This document shows positions 1 to 8,352 of a stretch of 64,000 nt of DNA, in pieces. The translations under genes were made by a program, and so were the position numbers. This DNA comes from Micromonospora violae (lineage in GTDB: Bacteria > Actinomycetota > Actinomycetes > Mycobacteriales > Micromonosporaceae): assembly GCF_004217135.1 (NCBI RefSeq), contig NZ_SHKK01000001.1:1116001-1180000 (forward strand), read 5' to 3'. Positions within the stretch are counted from its first letter, which is position 1. Each line of letters starts with the position of its first letter. The notes beneath the pieces were generated by a model. The model was not told the origin of the DNA. It ran no database searches and saw only the letters and a program-made list of their open reading frames with translations.

Positions 1-182
1 GCCCGGATAGGTAGGCCCCGACAGATCACTTCGCACTTCAGCGGCGGCCACCACATTGCTCTCCGTACTGCGATCACCTCTAGGTGGTCGGGGTCGCGCG
101 TACTCAGGCGGCGAATCCGGTTGCCGGCTCGGTCCATCAACGCCCTCGGCGTGATGGGTCGAGGCTGTCGGTCGTCGCTCTT

Positions 183-719
183 ATGATCACGACCATGTCG
201 GCTGCCTTCACCGCTTTGTGGACCCATGACGTCTGCCGGGAGCTACGCAGGCACTGCCTCGGCCAGCGGCCACCGGTGGCGTTCAGCGGGGTGCATCAGT
301 CTCTGCCCAGTTGGACCAGCGTCGGTGTCGGCGACGATGTCTTCGCACTGCATGTCAATCGATGCGTGGTCTACGTGGTGAGCCGTCTCCGTGTCGTCGA
401 CAAGCAGCGGCGCGCCTGTTGCGGCGCTGCTCCAGCAACGTGGCGCGACCCGGCCTATCCCGGTCACGACGACTGGGCGATGCTCGGCGCCGGCGGATGC
501 GGGGCGAGCCCTGTGCATGTCGAGGCGACGCCGATCCGCTTCGACGTCGCCGTTCCTGGCGACCTGCTCCGCGCGCTGACCTGGCGCAACCGACGTGGAG
601 AACAGCGCAGCTTGAAGTACGTCGTCGACGGTCGTCTCGAACGCTCCGTCAGCCTCCAGGGCGTCTATCGTCTGACCGACGAATCCGCGGCTCGATTGGG
701 CGCCCTGCTCGACTGTTGA
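183..719 (+). CDS. Hypothetical protein, 178 aa
   Basis: I do not recognise a family. The frame stays open from position 84, but the composition before about 183 looks non-coding (Arg/Pro/Gly-rich), so I prefer the ATG at 183 or the in-frame ATG at 195. From there the protein has a folded-looking sequence with alternating hydrophobic stretches (VFALHVNRCVVYVVSRLRVV), several Cys residues in the middle, and a C-terminal half ending with the TGA at 717-719. No signal peptide or membrane segment is evident. Its neighbour on the opposite strand ends only 44 bases away, so the two are convergent. Confidence 0.5.
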   Translation: MITTMSAAFTALWTHDVCRELRRHCLGQRPPVAFSGVHQSLPSWTSVGVGDDVFALHVNRCVVYVVSRLRVVDKQRRACCGAAPATWRDPAYPGHDDWAMLGAGGCGASPVHVEATPIRFDVAVPGDLLRALTWRNRRGEQRSLKYVVDGRLERSVSLQGVYRLTDESAARLGALLDC

Positions 720-762
720 CGGTTGACGCGCCTTGACGGCGGCAGATCTGTGCACCTCGAAC

Positions 763-1365
763 TCATCGGACGAACGGCGTCGGCCGGTCATCCAGCTCAC
801 GGCGCCAGACCCGACGCCAGCGTTCCTCGCCTAGCGGGACACGCCAGCATGCGGCGGGGCCGCCCGGATGGACGCCACAGGTCGGGCATGCGCGACCCGG
901 GCGGTGCCTTTCGATGCCGCATGCCAGGCAGTGCCTGTCGACGCTGACTCCGGCATCGTGGCGATCGAGGACCGCTTGGACGACCGTGGCGAGAGGCCCC
1001 GTCGGGTGGTGCTCAGGATCGGGACAGTAGGCGATCTGGGACCAGCCCCACGAGTTCCAGGGCGGCCGCGTCCCTGGGAGCCGCTTGCCAGTCGCCTTCT
1101 CTCGACGCCGCAGGGCGGCGTACTCCTGCGCACGCTGCAGAACCACGTCGCGTGTCCGCTGCAGCTCGTCAGCGGCGCGGACGAGCGCGTCGAGATCGTC
1201 GCTGAGCCTGCGTGGGATACGGGCGGCGACGATCAGGTGGTGCCAGGTGGCGCGAAATCCGTACGGGGCACAGTGCAGAGCGCACTCTCGCAATGCGTAG
1301 AGCCTGCGCTGCGGCGAGAGCGTGCTGTCACGGACGCGGCGCGCCTGCGCAGGGAAGCTGGTCAC
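763..1365 (-). CDS. Zinc-ribbon hypothetical protein, 200 aa
   Basis: The open frame reaches 1560, but sensible protein starts at the GTG at 1365, five bases after the stop of the small upstream gene at 1370, so I place the start there. The first 80 residues are basic and helical (RRLYALRECALH, then a LSDDLDALVRAADELQRTRD helix). A charged segment follows (LRRREKATGKRL), then a C-terminal zinc ribbon of the form CxxC-x10-CxxC. This looks like a nucleic-acid-binding accessory protein of the kind carried by integrative elements, but I cannot name a family. It is probably translationally coupled to the 34-residue zinc protein just upstream. Confidence 0.5.
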   Translation of the reverse strand: MTSFPAQARRVRDSTLSPQRRLYALRECALHCAPYGFRATWHHLIVAARIPRRLSDDLDALVRAADELQRTRDVVLQRAQEYAALRRREKATGKRLPGTRPPWNSWGWSQIAYCPDPEHHPTGPLATVVQAVLDRHDAGVSVDRHCLACGIERHRPGRACPTCGVHPGGPAACWRVPLGEERWRRVWRRELDDRPTPFVR

Positions 1366-1369
1366 GAAG

Positions 1370-1474
1370 CTAATAATGGCGGTCTCCGTGGGACGGCACG
1401 ACCAGGTTTCGGTGCCCGCACGAACCACAACGCAGGAGCAGACGGCCCTCGCCGCGAACACACGCACATCGCAT
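1370..1474 (-). CDS. 34-aa zinc-ribbon microprotein
   Basis: A very short gene (ATG at 1474, TAG at 1370-1372) encoding Cys-x-Cys, ten residues, then CxxC (C3, C5, C16, C19), followed by GHRN and ending GDRHY. The four cysteines are enough to bind one zinc ion. The stop is immediately followed by the GTG of the larger zinc-ribbon gene, which argues for an operon. The function is unknown. The alternative is that this is the 5' piece of the downstream gene separated by a frameshift; the clean stop/start spacing makes two genes slightly more likely. Confidence 0.45.
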   Translation of the reverse strand: MRCACVRGEGRLLLRCGSCGHRNLVVPSHGDRHY

Positions 1475-1989
1475 GAGCGCGCACCACGTCGGGTCGTGGA
1501 GGCGCGTCCAGCTGAGAGGGCTCGCGCGTAAACATCGGTCCCGAACGCCTGGCCCGGCACCCGTCAAGGTGGGCTGATCTTCAGCTGGGCGGGATGGCGC
1601 CGATAAGGCGTATCCCACGTGGGGCATCAGTCCGCGGCGATCCACCGACACGACCCCCTTGCCCGGGTGGGCGAGTCGCGACGGACAGGCGCATGCTGTT
1701 TCCTGGTGACGGCGCGTCCCCGATGGTGGTGGAGCGGGGCGCGGTGGGAACCAGCGCTGCCACGTCGGCCGGTCCTCATTTACCCCCCGAAACCTCCGTC
1801 TGCCGTTGACAATCAGTGACAAGAAGCGACCAGTGTTTGGGCGTGCCTGTGCAGCTCAACGTCAAATTTTCGCCAGTTAACGACAAGTTCGGTTTGGTTA
1901 CGGACGGTAACAAGGGGTTTTGACAAGCAATGACAAGCCTTGAACGAGGTTTGACATGAGGTTCTCTTGGGTTCAAGACCCTCGCTTCT
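1475..1989. other. Gene-free stretch upstream of the zinc-ribbon pair
   Basis: No convincing coding region on either strand. The part from about 1475 to 1800 is ordinary GC-rich sequence. The part from about 1800 to 1960 is markedly richer in A and T than its surroundings and carries the phased repeats annotated separately. The stretch ends in the degraded 3' end of an IS110-type transposase. Confidence 0.5.
1807..1937 (+). repeat. Phased TGACAA(G) direct repeats, iteron-like
   Basis: TGACAA at 1807-1812 and TGACAAG at 1817-1823 are exactly 10 bp apart. TGACAAG at 1921-1927 and 1931-1937 are again exactly 10 bp apart. CGACAAG lies at 1881-1887 and TGACAT near 1952. Between them is an inverted repeat GTTAC-GGACG-GTAAC (1897-1911). 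Helically phased repeats plus a dyad in an AT-richer patch resemble a multi-site regulator or replication-initiator binding region. Which protein binds is unknown; the zinc-ribbon pair downstream on the minus strand is the nearest candidate target. Confidence 0.45.
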
Positions 1990-2786
1990 CCGAGCGCCGG
2001 GTGCTGGGCCGGACGGCCCGGGCTCGTGCTGCCCAGAGCGAGGGGCGGCGCCGGACGGTCCGATGCCGTGCACGTCCATCAGGGTGGCCCCGGTGGACGC
2101 CACCAGTTCCTTGAGCTCCTTGTCGGCCTCCTTGGAGCGCCGGTAGACCCCGTTCGAGGTCGCTGACCAGCTCCGCGGCGACCCGCCGTCGAGTCTTGCC
2201 GACCGTGTCCCGGGGCCGGACGGTGGCCAGCAGTGCTCTGGCCTGGGCGGCGGACAGGCTCTTCTTCGCCGCACCTGGAATCAGTTCCAGCAGCAGTTGA
2301 TGCAGCTGGGACACCATCCGGGTGTGGTCCTCTGCGAGTGAGCGACGCCGGTCGACCAGGATCCGCAGCAGGGCGAGCTGTTCATCGTTGACGACGGGGC
2401 GCAGGCCGGCCATGCGGGTGCAGACCAGCGCGATGGGGTGGGCGTCGGTGGCGTCGGTCTTGCGGCCCTGCCCGGTGGCGAACACCCGCGCCCTGGCGGA
2501 TAGCTTCGGCGGACGTCGACGACCTGTTCGCCTTTGGCCAGGAGCCGGTTGCCGATGTGCCGGCCGATGCTTGGCAGCCCTCGATCGCCCAGACCCGGTG
2601 CGGCCACCGCCTGGCGTACCTTCGCATCGCCGTGTAGTCGTCCCGGCCGGTGTCGAACCGGCCGCCGCCGACGATGGTCTCGTCGCTGGCCATGACCTCG
2701 ATCGTGGCAGAGCGCTTGTGCGGGTCCATCCCGATGACCACACGATCTGACGTGACACTCAAGGCGTCCTCCGATGCTCGATCCAC
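1990..2786 (-). pseudogene. IS110-family transposase relic with at least three frameshifts
   Basis: The reading runs through different frames on the minus strand. One frame gives the N-terminus with the RuvC-like motif IGMDPHK and a Glu motif (AIEGCQ). A second gives IGRHIGNRLLAKGEQVVDV. A third gives the KTDATDAH motif and the following helices. A fourth gives ELVASTGATLMDVHGIGPSGAA, after which homology stops. Each piece matches the expected order of an IS110 transposase, so this is one gene with three or more indels and a missing C-terminal domain. It cannot make an active enzyme. Confidence 0.8.
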
Positions 2787-3006
2787 TTGGGCTATCGAGC
2801 CGGGAGGGCAACGCTACTTCGAGCCGTACAAACCCCTCTTGAGCCTCTCCCCGCCCTGGGGCGACGCCCGGGCCGCGCAGACCAAATGAGAGCGACAGCC
2901 CGGGCGCCTCGACCGAAGCCTGGCCGGGCCACGGTCGCAGGTCGATGAAACAAGTAGCCGATGTGAGTGCGTTAGGTAAATCCGTACGCGCTGCGACGAG
3001 CGGGCG

Positions 3007-3513
3007 TCAGCCGTTGCCGTGCTGCCGTTCCTGCTCCGCCAGGGCAGCCGCTGCCCTGTCCAGGTCGTGGTGAGGAAACACAGGGATGCCCCGGCGGCGC
3101 AACGCCTCGGCCGCGACGCCACGCCCAGCGACGGTGACGCCGGTGAAGGTTCCGTCGTGAACGTAGGTGCTACCGCAGGTAGGGCTGCCCTCGACCAGGA
3201 TGGCCAGCCCGACGCCGACCTGCAGTGCCTTGTCGACCGCCCGCTGCGCCGCCGCCTGGAACAGTTCGGTGACGTCACGGCCCGAGGCTTCGTGTACTCG
3301 GGCGCGGCCGTCGAGGACGTCGGCCGCGCTGCCGCCAACGATCTCGGCTGGCGGGCGCGGCACCGGGAATCCGACGGCCAGTTCTGGACACAGCGACACG
3401 AGGCGCCCTTCAGAAGCCCATCGCTGCCAGAGCGGAGAGGCGACCGGCACGCCGGTCTCGTTGAACCGGATCGGTGCGCCGCCCAGGCAGCCGCTGACCA
3501 GGATTTTCATCAT
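3007..3513 (-). CDS. DUF523 / TudS-like desulfurase, 168 aa
   Basis: Matches the DUF523 family, whose characterised member TudS removes sulfur from thiouracil using a [4Fe-4S] cluster held by three cysteines. The three expected cysteines are visible: C9 in LVSGCLGG, C42 in LVSLCPELA and C113 in GSPTCGS. Length is normal for the single-domain form. The gene starts inside the end of the HAD hydrolase gene (ATGA overlap at 3510-3513), so the two form an operon and are probably translationally coupled. Substrate assignment for this copy is inference. Confidence 0.85.
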   Translation of the reverse strand: MMKILVSGCLGGAPIRFNETGVPVASPLWQRWASEGRLVSLCPELAVGFPVPRPPAEIVGGSAADVLDGRARVHEASGRDVTELFQAAAQRAVDKALQVGVGLAILVEGSPTCGSTYVHDGTFTGVTVAGRGVAAEALRRRGIPVFPHHDLDRAAAALAEQERQHGNG

Positions 3514-4178
3514 GGCAACACCTGGGGCAGCAGCGCCGTCAGCGTCGCCGCGGTGTAGGTTGCCGTGACCCCCGGCGGCAGGCCGCCTCCAGCACGGTCG
3601 AGGAATGCCGTGTCGATACCCAGAGCGGCGGCTCCGGCAACATCAGACGATGCGGAGTTACCGATGTGGATCACGTCGCCGGGGCCCAGGCCGAGGCGGG
3701 CCAGCGCGAGCTGGAAAGGTTCAGGGCGGGGCTTGTATGCGCGGGCTTCTTCGCTGGTCACCGCAGCGGCGACGGCGAGGCCGTGCCACCGCAGCACCGC
3801 CGTCAGGTCGTCCTGGTCGACGTCGGAGACCAGGCACACCGGTACCTTCACAGCATCGAGGAATGGCCGGCTGTCGTCGTACAACGGTGGATGACGCCAG
3901 GAGTGCAGCTGCTTCCGGCAGATCGGCTCAAGCTCCACGAATGCCCCGAAGGTCGCCACAGCCTCGGTGAGGCTGCCGAGCGTTAGGTCTGCGAGCGTTC
4001 GAAAACCGGCCCCATACGCCATCTCGGCGCTGGCCTCCAGCCGTCGGGACCACTCCGCCGCGATAGCAGACGGATCGACTGCAATCAAATCTGCTAGCTG
4101 CATGCAGACGTCATTGACCGAGCCTTCATCATCGTGTACGAGCGTGCCGTACACGTCCAGCAGGATCGCCTGATACAC
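3510..4178 (-). CDS. HAD-family hydrolase, 222 aa
   Basis: Haloacid-dehalogenase superfamily hydrolase. Motif I is LLDVYGTL (nucleophile D8, although the usual second Asp two residues on is Tyr, as in some non-phosphatase HADs). Motif II Ser is in VCLVSD, motif III Lys in AYKPRPEPF, and motif IV in HIGNSASSDVAGA. The replacement DVYGT for DxDGT is typical of dehalogenase-like members, so a phosphatase role is not certain. GTG start. It is the first gene of a two-gene operon with the TudS-like gene and is divergent from a membrane-protein gene. Confidence 0.8.
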   Translation of the reverse strand: MYQAILLDVYGTLVHDDEGSVNDVCMQLADLIAVDPSAIAAEWSRRLEASAEMAYGAGFRTLADLTLGSLTEAVATFGAFVELEPICRKQLHSWRHPPLYDDSRPFLDAVKVPVCLVSDVDQDDLTAVLRWHGLAVAAAVTSEEARAYKPRPEPFQLALARLGLGPGDVIHIGNSASSDVAGAAALGIDTAFLDRAGGGLPPGVTATYTAATLTALLPQVLP

Positions 4179-4304
4179 AGTGAGACGCTACACGAGTGGA
4201 TTTGACCCGGTCGATCGCCAGGCACCCCTCGTGCCGGCTGTGGCCGGTTCGCAGGAGGAGTTGTTCCGAGTGGCGTGTGACAGTGGTTGCGTACCTGCTT
4301 GGTG

Positions 4305-5156
4305 ATGATCTTAGGTGTCATCATGGCGTTGGTGGCGGGCATCAGTTGGCGCTGGTGGCTGACTGGGGGCGGCGGTGCGCTTGCGGTGCTGCCCCTCGGG
4401 CAGGGTGCGCCCATGGTCGCTGTCTTGGCCGCGATCTGCGGCCCGGTCGTGGTCGGCGCTTGGGCGTGGGGCACCCGTAGCGGCCGTGGCGTCGGCGTCG
4501 GTGCCGGCGTCGTCTTCATCGCAATGCTGGCCGCCGCGTTCGCTGTCTCGCAGTGGCCCGGCGATCTGGTAGCCGCGCCATGGCTTGACTGGTTCGTGGT
4601 GTGGTTGCTGGTCGGCGTCGTGTGCCTGGCCGCGTTGGTCATCGATCGGAGCGTGCACGCCTTCCCGTTCCCTCGCCTCGGTGGGGGGAGGCTGACGGCG
4701 GGCGAAGTTCAGTGGGTTGCCTCTGTGGTGACGTTGGCATCTGTGGTGCTGCTGTGCGGCTGCGGGCTCGGCATCGTCGGGTACGACGGCGACGGCAGGC
4801 TGCGGTTCCCTGCCCGCGACGATGAGGTCCTCCCACTGCCGACGTCACTGCGTTTGGTGTCGTCCGTCACCTGTGCCGATGGTGGTAGCAGCGGCAACTG
4901 CACAGCCGAGTTCCTGGTGATGGCCGCCGATGGCGCTGACCGGGCAACGACCGTGACCCGGCTTGTCGAACACCTGCGCAGCCATGGTTGGCCGCTCCAG
5001 CCCGAGGATGGCGTGTATAGCGGCTCGCGCGAGACCGGCGGGATCCTGAACTGGACAGCGCACCGGATGTGGCTCCACGTCGACGTCGAGCCGGCAGCGC
5101 TGCGGCAACCGGCGTCACCACCAGGGGCAGTGCTCCTCTACATCGACAACCTCTGA
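4305..5156 (+). CDS. Membrane protein of unknown function, 283 aa
   Basis: The first half holds about five hydrophobic segments (for example VMILGVIMALVAG, AVLAAICGPVVVGAWAW, VVFIAMLAAAFAV, WFVVWLLVGVVCLAALVI and ASVVTLASVVLLCGCG). A roughly 120-residue soluble C-terminal domain follows with a Cys pair (SSVTCADGGSSGNCTAEF) that could form an extracytoplasmic disulfide. In-frame start options are TTG 4287, GTG 4302 and ATG 4305; I use the ATG. I do not recognise the family. Confidence 0.6.
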   Translation: MILGVIMALVAGISWRWWLTGGGGALAVLPLGQGAPMVAVLAAICGPVVVGAWAWGTRSGRGVGVGAGVVFIAMLAAAFAVSQWPGDLVAAPWLDWFVVWLLVGVVCLAALVIDRSVHAFPFPRLGGGRLTAGEVQWVASVVTLASVVLLCGCGLGIVGYDGDGRLRFPARDDEVLPLPTSLRLVSSVTCADGGSSGNCTAEFLVMAADGADRATTVTRLVEHLRSHGWPLQPEDGVYSGSRETGGILNWTAHRMWLHVDVEPAALRQPASPPGAVLLYIDNL

Positions 5157-5254
5157 CGCGGATGCCCCACCTCGACCAGCACGCACACTCTTCTGCTGCC
5201 GTCGCGCGTTGGTGGCGCCTGGTGCCGTGCACTCTCATGTCGATGAGCAATTGT

Positions 5255-6082
5255 CTATGCCTGCGCGCTTTCCGGCGGTTCGACGCGCTGCTGTGCTGGA
5301 TGGCGACGCTGACCTTCGGGTAGATCGGCCTGCCGCTGGTCTGATCGAAACGGCTCACCGGAGCGGTGCGTCGGTGATTCGGTATCGCCTGGGTGGGCAA
5401 CGGATGTCAGGCGGATCAGGGTCACGCCGTAGGCGACGATCCACACGACCCAGATCAGCCAGCCGACGAGGCCGAGGAGACCAACCGGACCGGGGTCGTC
5501 GATGACCAGAGGGCTCAGCACGGCCGAGCCGAACTGGAGTGCGGCGGCCAGCAGGCCGATCCCCCTGTGCCAGCGGTGGATCAGGCCGGCGTGTCGGCCG
5601 CTGATGGACAGGCCGGTCATGGCCAGTGCCAGGAAGGTGCCGTTGAAGATGAACAGTGCGTCGTGCAGTGCCCAGAGCCCGGCGATCGTGCTGCTGTCCT
5701 GCGCGGTCGTTGACGCGAGCGCGAGCCGGGTGGCCATCACGCCGGTGAAGGTGATGTTCTGCAGGATCACCCCGGCAAATCCGACCAGGGACCAGGCTGT
5801 GCCTCGCTCGCGGTCGGATCGCCACAGCGCGGAGACCGCGCCGGCGCCGAACAGGGTGGCCAGTGCCCAGGCGATCGGTGCGAGTGCTGACGCGAGGCCG
5901 ACCGTGTTCTGTTGCGTGGTGAAAAACTGGACAACGTCGTTGCTCTCCGCGCCGGTGTGGGGCAGGCCGGCTGGTACCAGGAAGGCGTTGATGCTGGCGA
6001 TCAGGACGGCGAAGCCGAGCCCGGCGAGTCCGGCGATTCGTGAGAACGTCCAGGTGCTTCCGACGCCGAATATGCGCAACAT
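5255..6082 (-). CDS. Polytopic membrane protein, 275 aa, divergent from TetR
   Basis: Six or seven hydrophobic helices (IAGLAGLGFAVLIASINAF, ALAPIAWALATLFGAGA, LVGFAGVILQNITF, LFIFNGTFLALAMTG, GIGLLAAALQFGSAVL, LGLVGWLIWVVWIVAYG) and a hydrophilic, Pro/Arg-rich tail. The open frame extends to a TTG at 6118, but the ATG at 6082 is preferred; its codon touches the palindrome that probably serves as operator. The gene is divergent from a TetR regulator 39 bases away, the usual arrangement for a repressor and the membrane protein it controls. The family was not recognised. Confidence 0.7.
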   Translation of the reverse strand: MLRIFGVGSTWTFSRIAGLAGLGFAVLIASINAFLVPAGLPHTGAESNDVVQFFTTQQNTVGLASALAPIAWALATLFGAGAVSALWRSDRERGTAWSLVGFAGVILQNITFTGVMATRLALASTTAQDSSTIAGLWALHDALFIFNGTFLALAMTGLSISGRHAGLIHRWHRGIGLLAAALQFGSAVLSPLVIDDPGPVGLLGLVGWLIWVVWIVAYGVTLIRLTSVAHPGDTESPTHRSGEPFRSDQRQADLPEGQRRHPAQQRVEPPESAQA

Positions 6083-6094
6083 ATATTCAATATA
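6082..6094. promoter_or_regulatory. Candidate TetR operator (TATATTCAATATA)
   Basis: TATATT and AATATA form a perfect 6+6 bp palindrome around a single C, in otherwise GC-rich DNA, in the 39-bp divergent intergenic region. Its first base is part of the membrane-protein start codon and it lies 28 bp before the TetR ATG. A dimeric TetR bound here could block both genes. Confidence 0.55.
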
Positions 6095-6121
6095 AGGTCC
6101 GGAAACCAAAGGGGGCAAGCC

Positions 6122-6748
6122 ATGACCGCCGAGGCAGGCAGGCGCAGATACGAGTCACTGCGCCGGGCGGCGCAAGCGGCAGAGACCAGGGGTGAGATCG
6201 CCAGCGCCGCTCGACGGCTGTTCCTCTCCCGGGGCTGGGCGGCGACCACGGTACGTGACGTGGCTCGGGAGGCCGGGGTCTCGGTGCCAACCGTCTACGC
6301 GGTTTACGGGAACAAGACCGGGCTGATCCAAGCCCTGGTCGACGCAGCAAACATCGCCGCGGATCCATCGCACTCGCTCGCTGAGCTGGAAGGGGCTGGG
6401 AACGATCCGGTGCGGCAACTCGCGGCGATGGCCGGCTACGACCGGCGCCTCTTCGAGCGCGCGGGTGACGTCATCGCGCTCGTGCGTGAGGCGGGCCGCA
6501 CCGAGCCCGCGCTGGCGACCGCCTACCGCGACGGCCGTCAACAGGGGGACGAAACGAGGATCCAGGTGTTCTCGTCGTGGCCGGTCGGCGTTCTCCGAGA
6601 AGGATTGGACATACGGGCGGCTGTCGATATCTATGCGGCGATCTGCAACATCGACGTCTACACCACACTGACCGACGAACGCGGCTGGCAACCCGATCAA
6701 GTCGAACGCTGGTGGACCGAGGCCCTGGCCCGCGAACTCCTGACCTGA
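6122..6748 (+). CDS. TetR-family transcriptional regulator, 208 aa
   Basis: The N-terminal HTH is typical of TetR proteins: ARRLFLSRGWAATTVRDVAREAGVSVPTVYAVYGNKTGLIQAL at roughly residues 30-75. An all-helical ligand-binding domain follows. ATG at 6122 is preceded by a GGGGG Shine-Dalgarno run at 6111-6115. It probably represses the divergent membrane gene and itself through the palindrome at 6082-6094. The ligand is unknown. Confidence 0.88.
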   Translation: MTAEAGRRRYESLRRAAQAAETRGEIASAARRLFLSRGWAATTVRDVAREAGVSVPTVYAVYGNKTGLIQALVDAANIAADPSHSLAELEGAGNDPVRQLAAMAGYDRRLFERAGDVIALVREAGRTEPALATAYRDGRQQGDETRIQVFSSWPVGVLREGLDIRAAVDIYAAICNIDVYTTLTDERGWQPDQVERWWTEALARELLT

Positions 6749-6749
6749 C

Positions 6750-7391
6750 GTGCCAGGCGGCGCCTCATTTCAGGCCGTCCTGGTATCGGAAGATTACGAG
6801 GTAGACGGCGGCCACGAAGGCCACGCCATTTCGTCCCACGGGCACCGCTTCCAAAGCCGGGCGGGCACTGCCGACGATCCTCCCGGCGTGGCGGTCGTCG
6901 ACGTCCGGCTGCCGCCCACGTTCACCGACGAAGGGCTACGCGCGGCATCCGCCGCCCGCCGACGCCACCCGGGCCTTCCGATCCTGCTCCTGTCGCAGTA
7001 CGTCGAGCAGCTTTATGCCCGCGAACTGCTTGCCGACGGTGCTGGCACGATCGGGTACCTCCTCAAGGACCGGGTCTTCGACGCCGAGCAGTTCCTCGAC
7101 GCGGTCCGGCAAGTCGCCGGTGGTGGAACCGTGCTCGACCCGGAGGTCATCACCCGACTGCTGCGCCGCAACGACGCCAGAGGAACCGTCAGCGCCCTGA
7201 GCGAGCGGGAACGTGACATGCTCCAGCTGATGACCGAGGGCCGCTCGAACTCGGCGATCGCCGCTCAGCTCCACGTCAGCGACAGCGCGGTCACCAAGCA
7301 CATTGCGGGTATCCTCGGCAAGCTTGACCTGGCACCGTCCACCGACGACAACCGCCGGGTACTCGCTGTGCCTGCTTACCTCAATCAGTGA
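6750..7391 (+). pseudogene. NarL/LuxR-type response regulator with eroded receiver domain
   Basis: From DPPGVAVVDVRLPPTFTDEGLRAA onward the sequence follows NarL-type response regulators, with the phosphoacceptor Asp in VVDVRLPP and the C-terminal LuxR HTH (LSERERDMLQLMTEGRSNSAIAAQL). The first 45 residues do not: the expected acidic pocket and first helix are replaced by a short Gly/His-rich stretch (VSEDYEVDGGHEGH), as after an internal deletion with frame change. The frame begins with a GTG two bases after the TetR stop. It may still make a protein with an intact DNA-binding domain, but phosphorylation-controlled activity is unlikely. The IS5 element begins 23 bp after its stop. Confidence 0.6.
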
Positions 7392-7414
7392 GCAGGCAGC
7401 AGGTGTCGCCCTGA

Positions 7415-8352
7415 GAGCGCGTTTGGTTTGTGCGTCAGTCGGGTGTGTCGCACAGTGGGTCCGGTCGATGGACGTAGCCGGGTCGGTAGGCAGGCATGGA
7501 TCGCGTGCGGCGGTACCCCTCTGACCTGACCGACGCCGAGTGGGAGATCATCGAGCCGATGCTGCCGTCCCCGCAGTGGATGGGCAGACCGGAAAAGCAT
7601 TCCCGGCGGGTGGTCATCGACGCCATCTTGTACGTGGTGCGTACCGGTTGCGCGTGGCGGTACCTGCCGGTCGACTTCCCGCCGTGGCAGACCGTGTACG
7701 CGCATTTCACTCGGCTGAACAGGCGGGGTGTGACCGAGCGGATCCTGACCGAGCTACGTGAGCAGATCCGGGTGGCGCACGGCCGCGAGCCCGAGCCAAC
7801 CGCGGGGATCATCGACTCGCAGAGCGTGAAAGGCGCTGACACCGTGCCGCGCGCTACCCGCGGCTACGACGCCGGGAAGAAGATCAACGGCCGGAAACGG
7901 TTCATCGTCACCGACACCCTCGGCCTGCTGGTCACCGTCTGGGTCCTGGCCGCGTCCTGGCAAGACCGCGACGGAGCCAAAGGCGCACTACTCGCCACCT
8001 ACGCGGCCACCCCCATCCGGCATGTCTTCGCCGACACCGGCTTCGCCGGCCGCCTCGTCGACTGGGCCCGCGACCTGCTGCGCACCACCGTCGAGATCGT
8101 CCGCAAACCCGCCGACCAACGAGGGTTCGTCGTGCACCCACGCCGCTGGGTCGTGGAGCGGACCCTGGCCTGGATCACCGCCCACCGCCGCCTGGCCCGC
8201 GACTACGAAACCCACCGCGCAACGTCAGAAGCCATGATCCGATGGGCCGCCCTCGGCGGCATGCTCCGCCGCCTTGCCAGAGGCGAACCCGCCACCCGCC
8301 AACAACGCCTCACCTTCAACACACCCGACTGACAACAATGTGAAACGCGCTC
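7415..8352 (+). mobile_element. Complete IS5-family insertion sequence, 938 bp
   Basis: Imperfect 34-bp terminal inverted repeats lie at 7415-7448 and 8319-8352. The outer 9 bp (GAGCGCGTT) and the inner 15 bp (GTCAGTCGGGTGTGT) are identical between ends, with divergence in the middle. Both ends are flanked by TGA (7412-7414 and 8353-8355), which fits the 3-bp TNA target duplication of IS1031-type IS5 elements. One intact transposase gene fills the element and its stop codon lies inside the right repeat. Intact ends, duplication and frame suggest a recent, possibly active insertion. Confidence 0.9.
7496..8332 (+). CDS. IS5-family DDE transposase, 278 aa
   Basis: Single uninterrupted frame. 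The N-terminal DUF4096-type region (DLTDAEWEIIEPMLPSPQ) is followed by the DDE catalytic domain: first Asp in GIIDSQSVKG, second in HVFADTGFAG and Glu in WVVERTLAWI, with the usual HRRLARDYE after it. It moves the surrounding 938-bp element. It is in one frame, unlike the many IS5 members that need a frameshift. Confidence 0.93.
   Translation: MDRVRRYPSDLTDAEWEIIEPMLPSPQWMGRPEKHSRRVVIDAILYVVRTGCAWRYLPVDFPPWQTVYAHFTRLNRRGVTERILTELREQIRVAHGREPEPTAGIIDSQSVKGADTVPRATRGYDAGKKINGRKRFIVTDTLGLLVTVWVLAASWQDRDGAKGALLATYAATPIRHVFADTGFAGRLVDWARDLLRTTVEIVRKPADQRGFVVHPRRWVVERTLAWITAHRRLARDYETHRATSEAMIRWAALGGMLRRLARGEPATRQQRLTFNTPD

Noticed and set aside
1966..1992. GGGTTCAAGACCC followed by CTTCTCCG resembling the T-arm and 3' end of a tRNA
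   Set aside because: Only three base pairs form in the stem and no D- or anticodon arm precedes it; it lies at the end of the IS110 relic.
4094..4658. Minus-strand frames with Thr/Pro/Ala-rich products opposite the membrane protein
   Set aside because: Shadow frames of the plus-strand membrane-protein gene.
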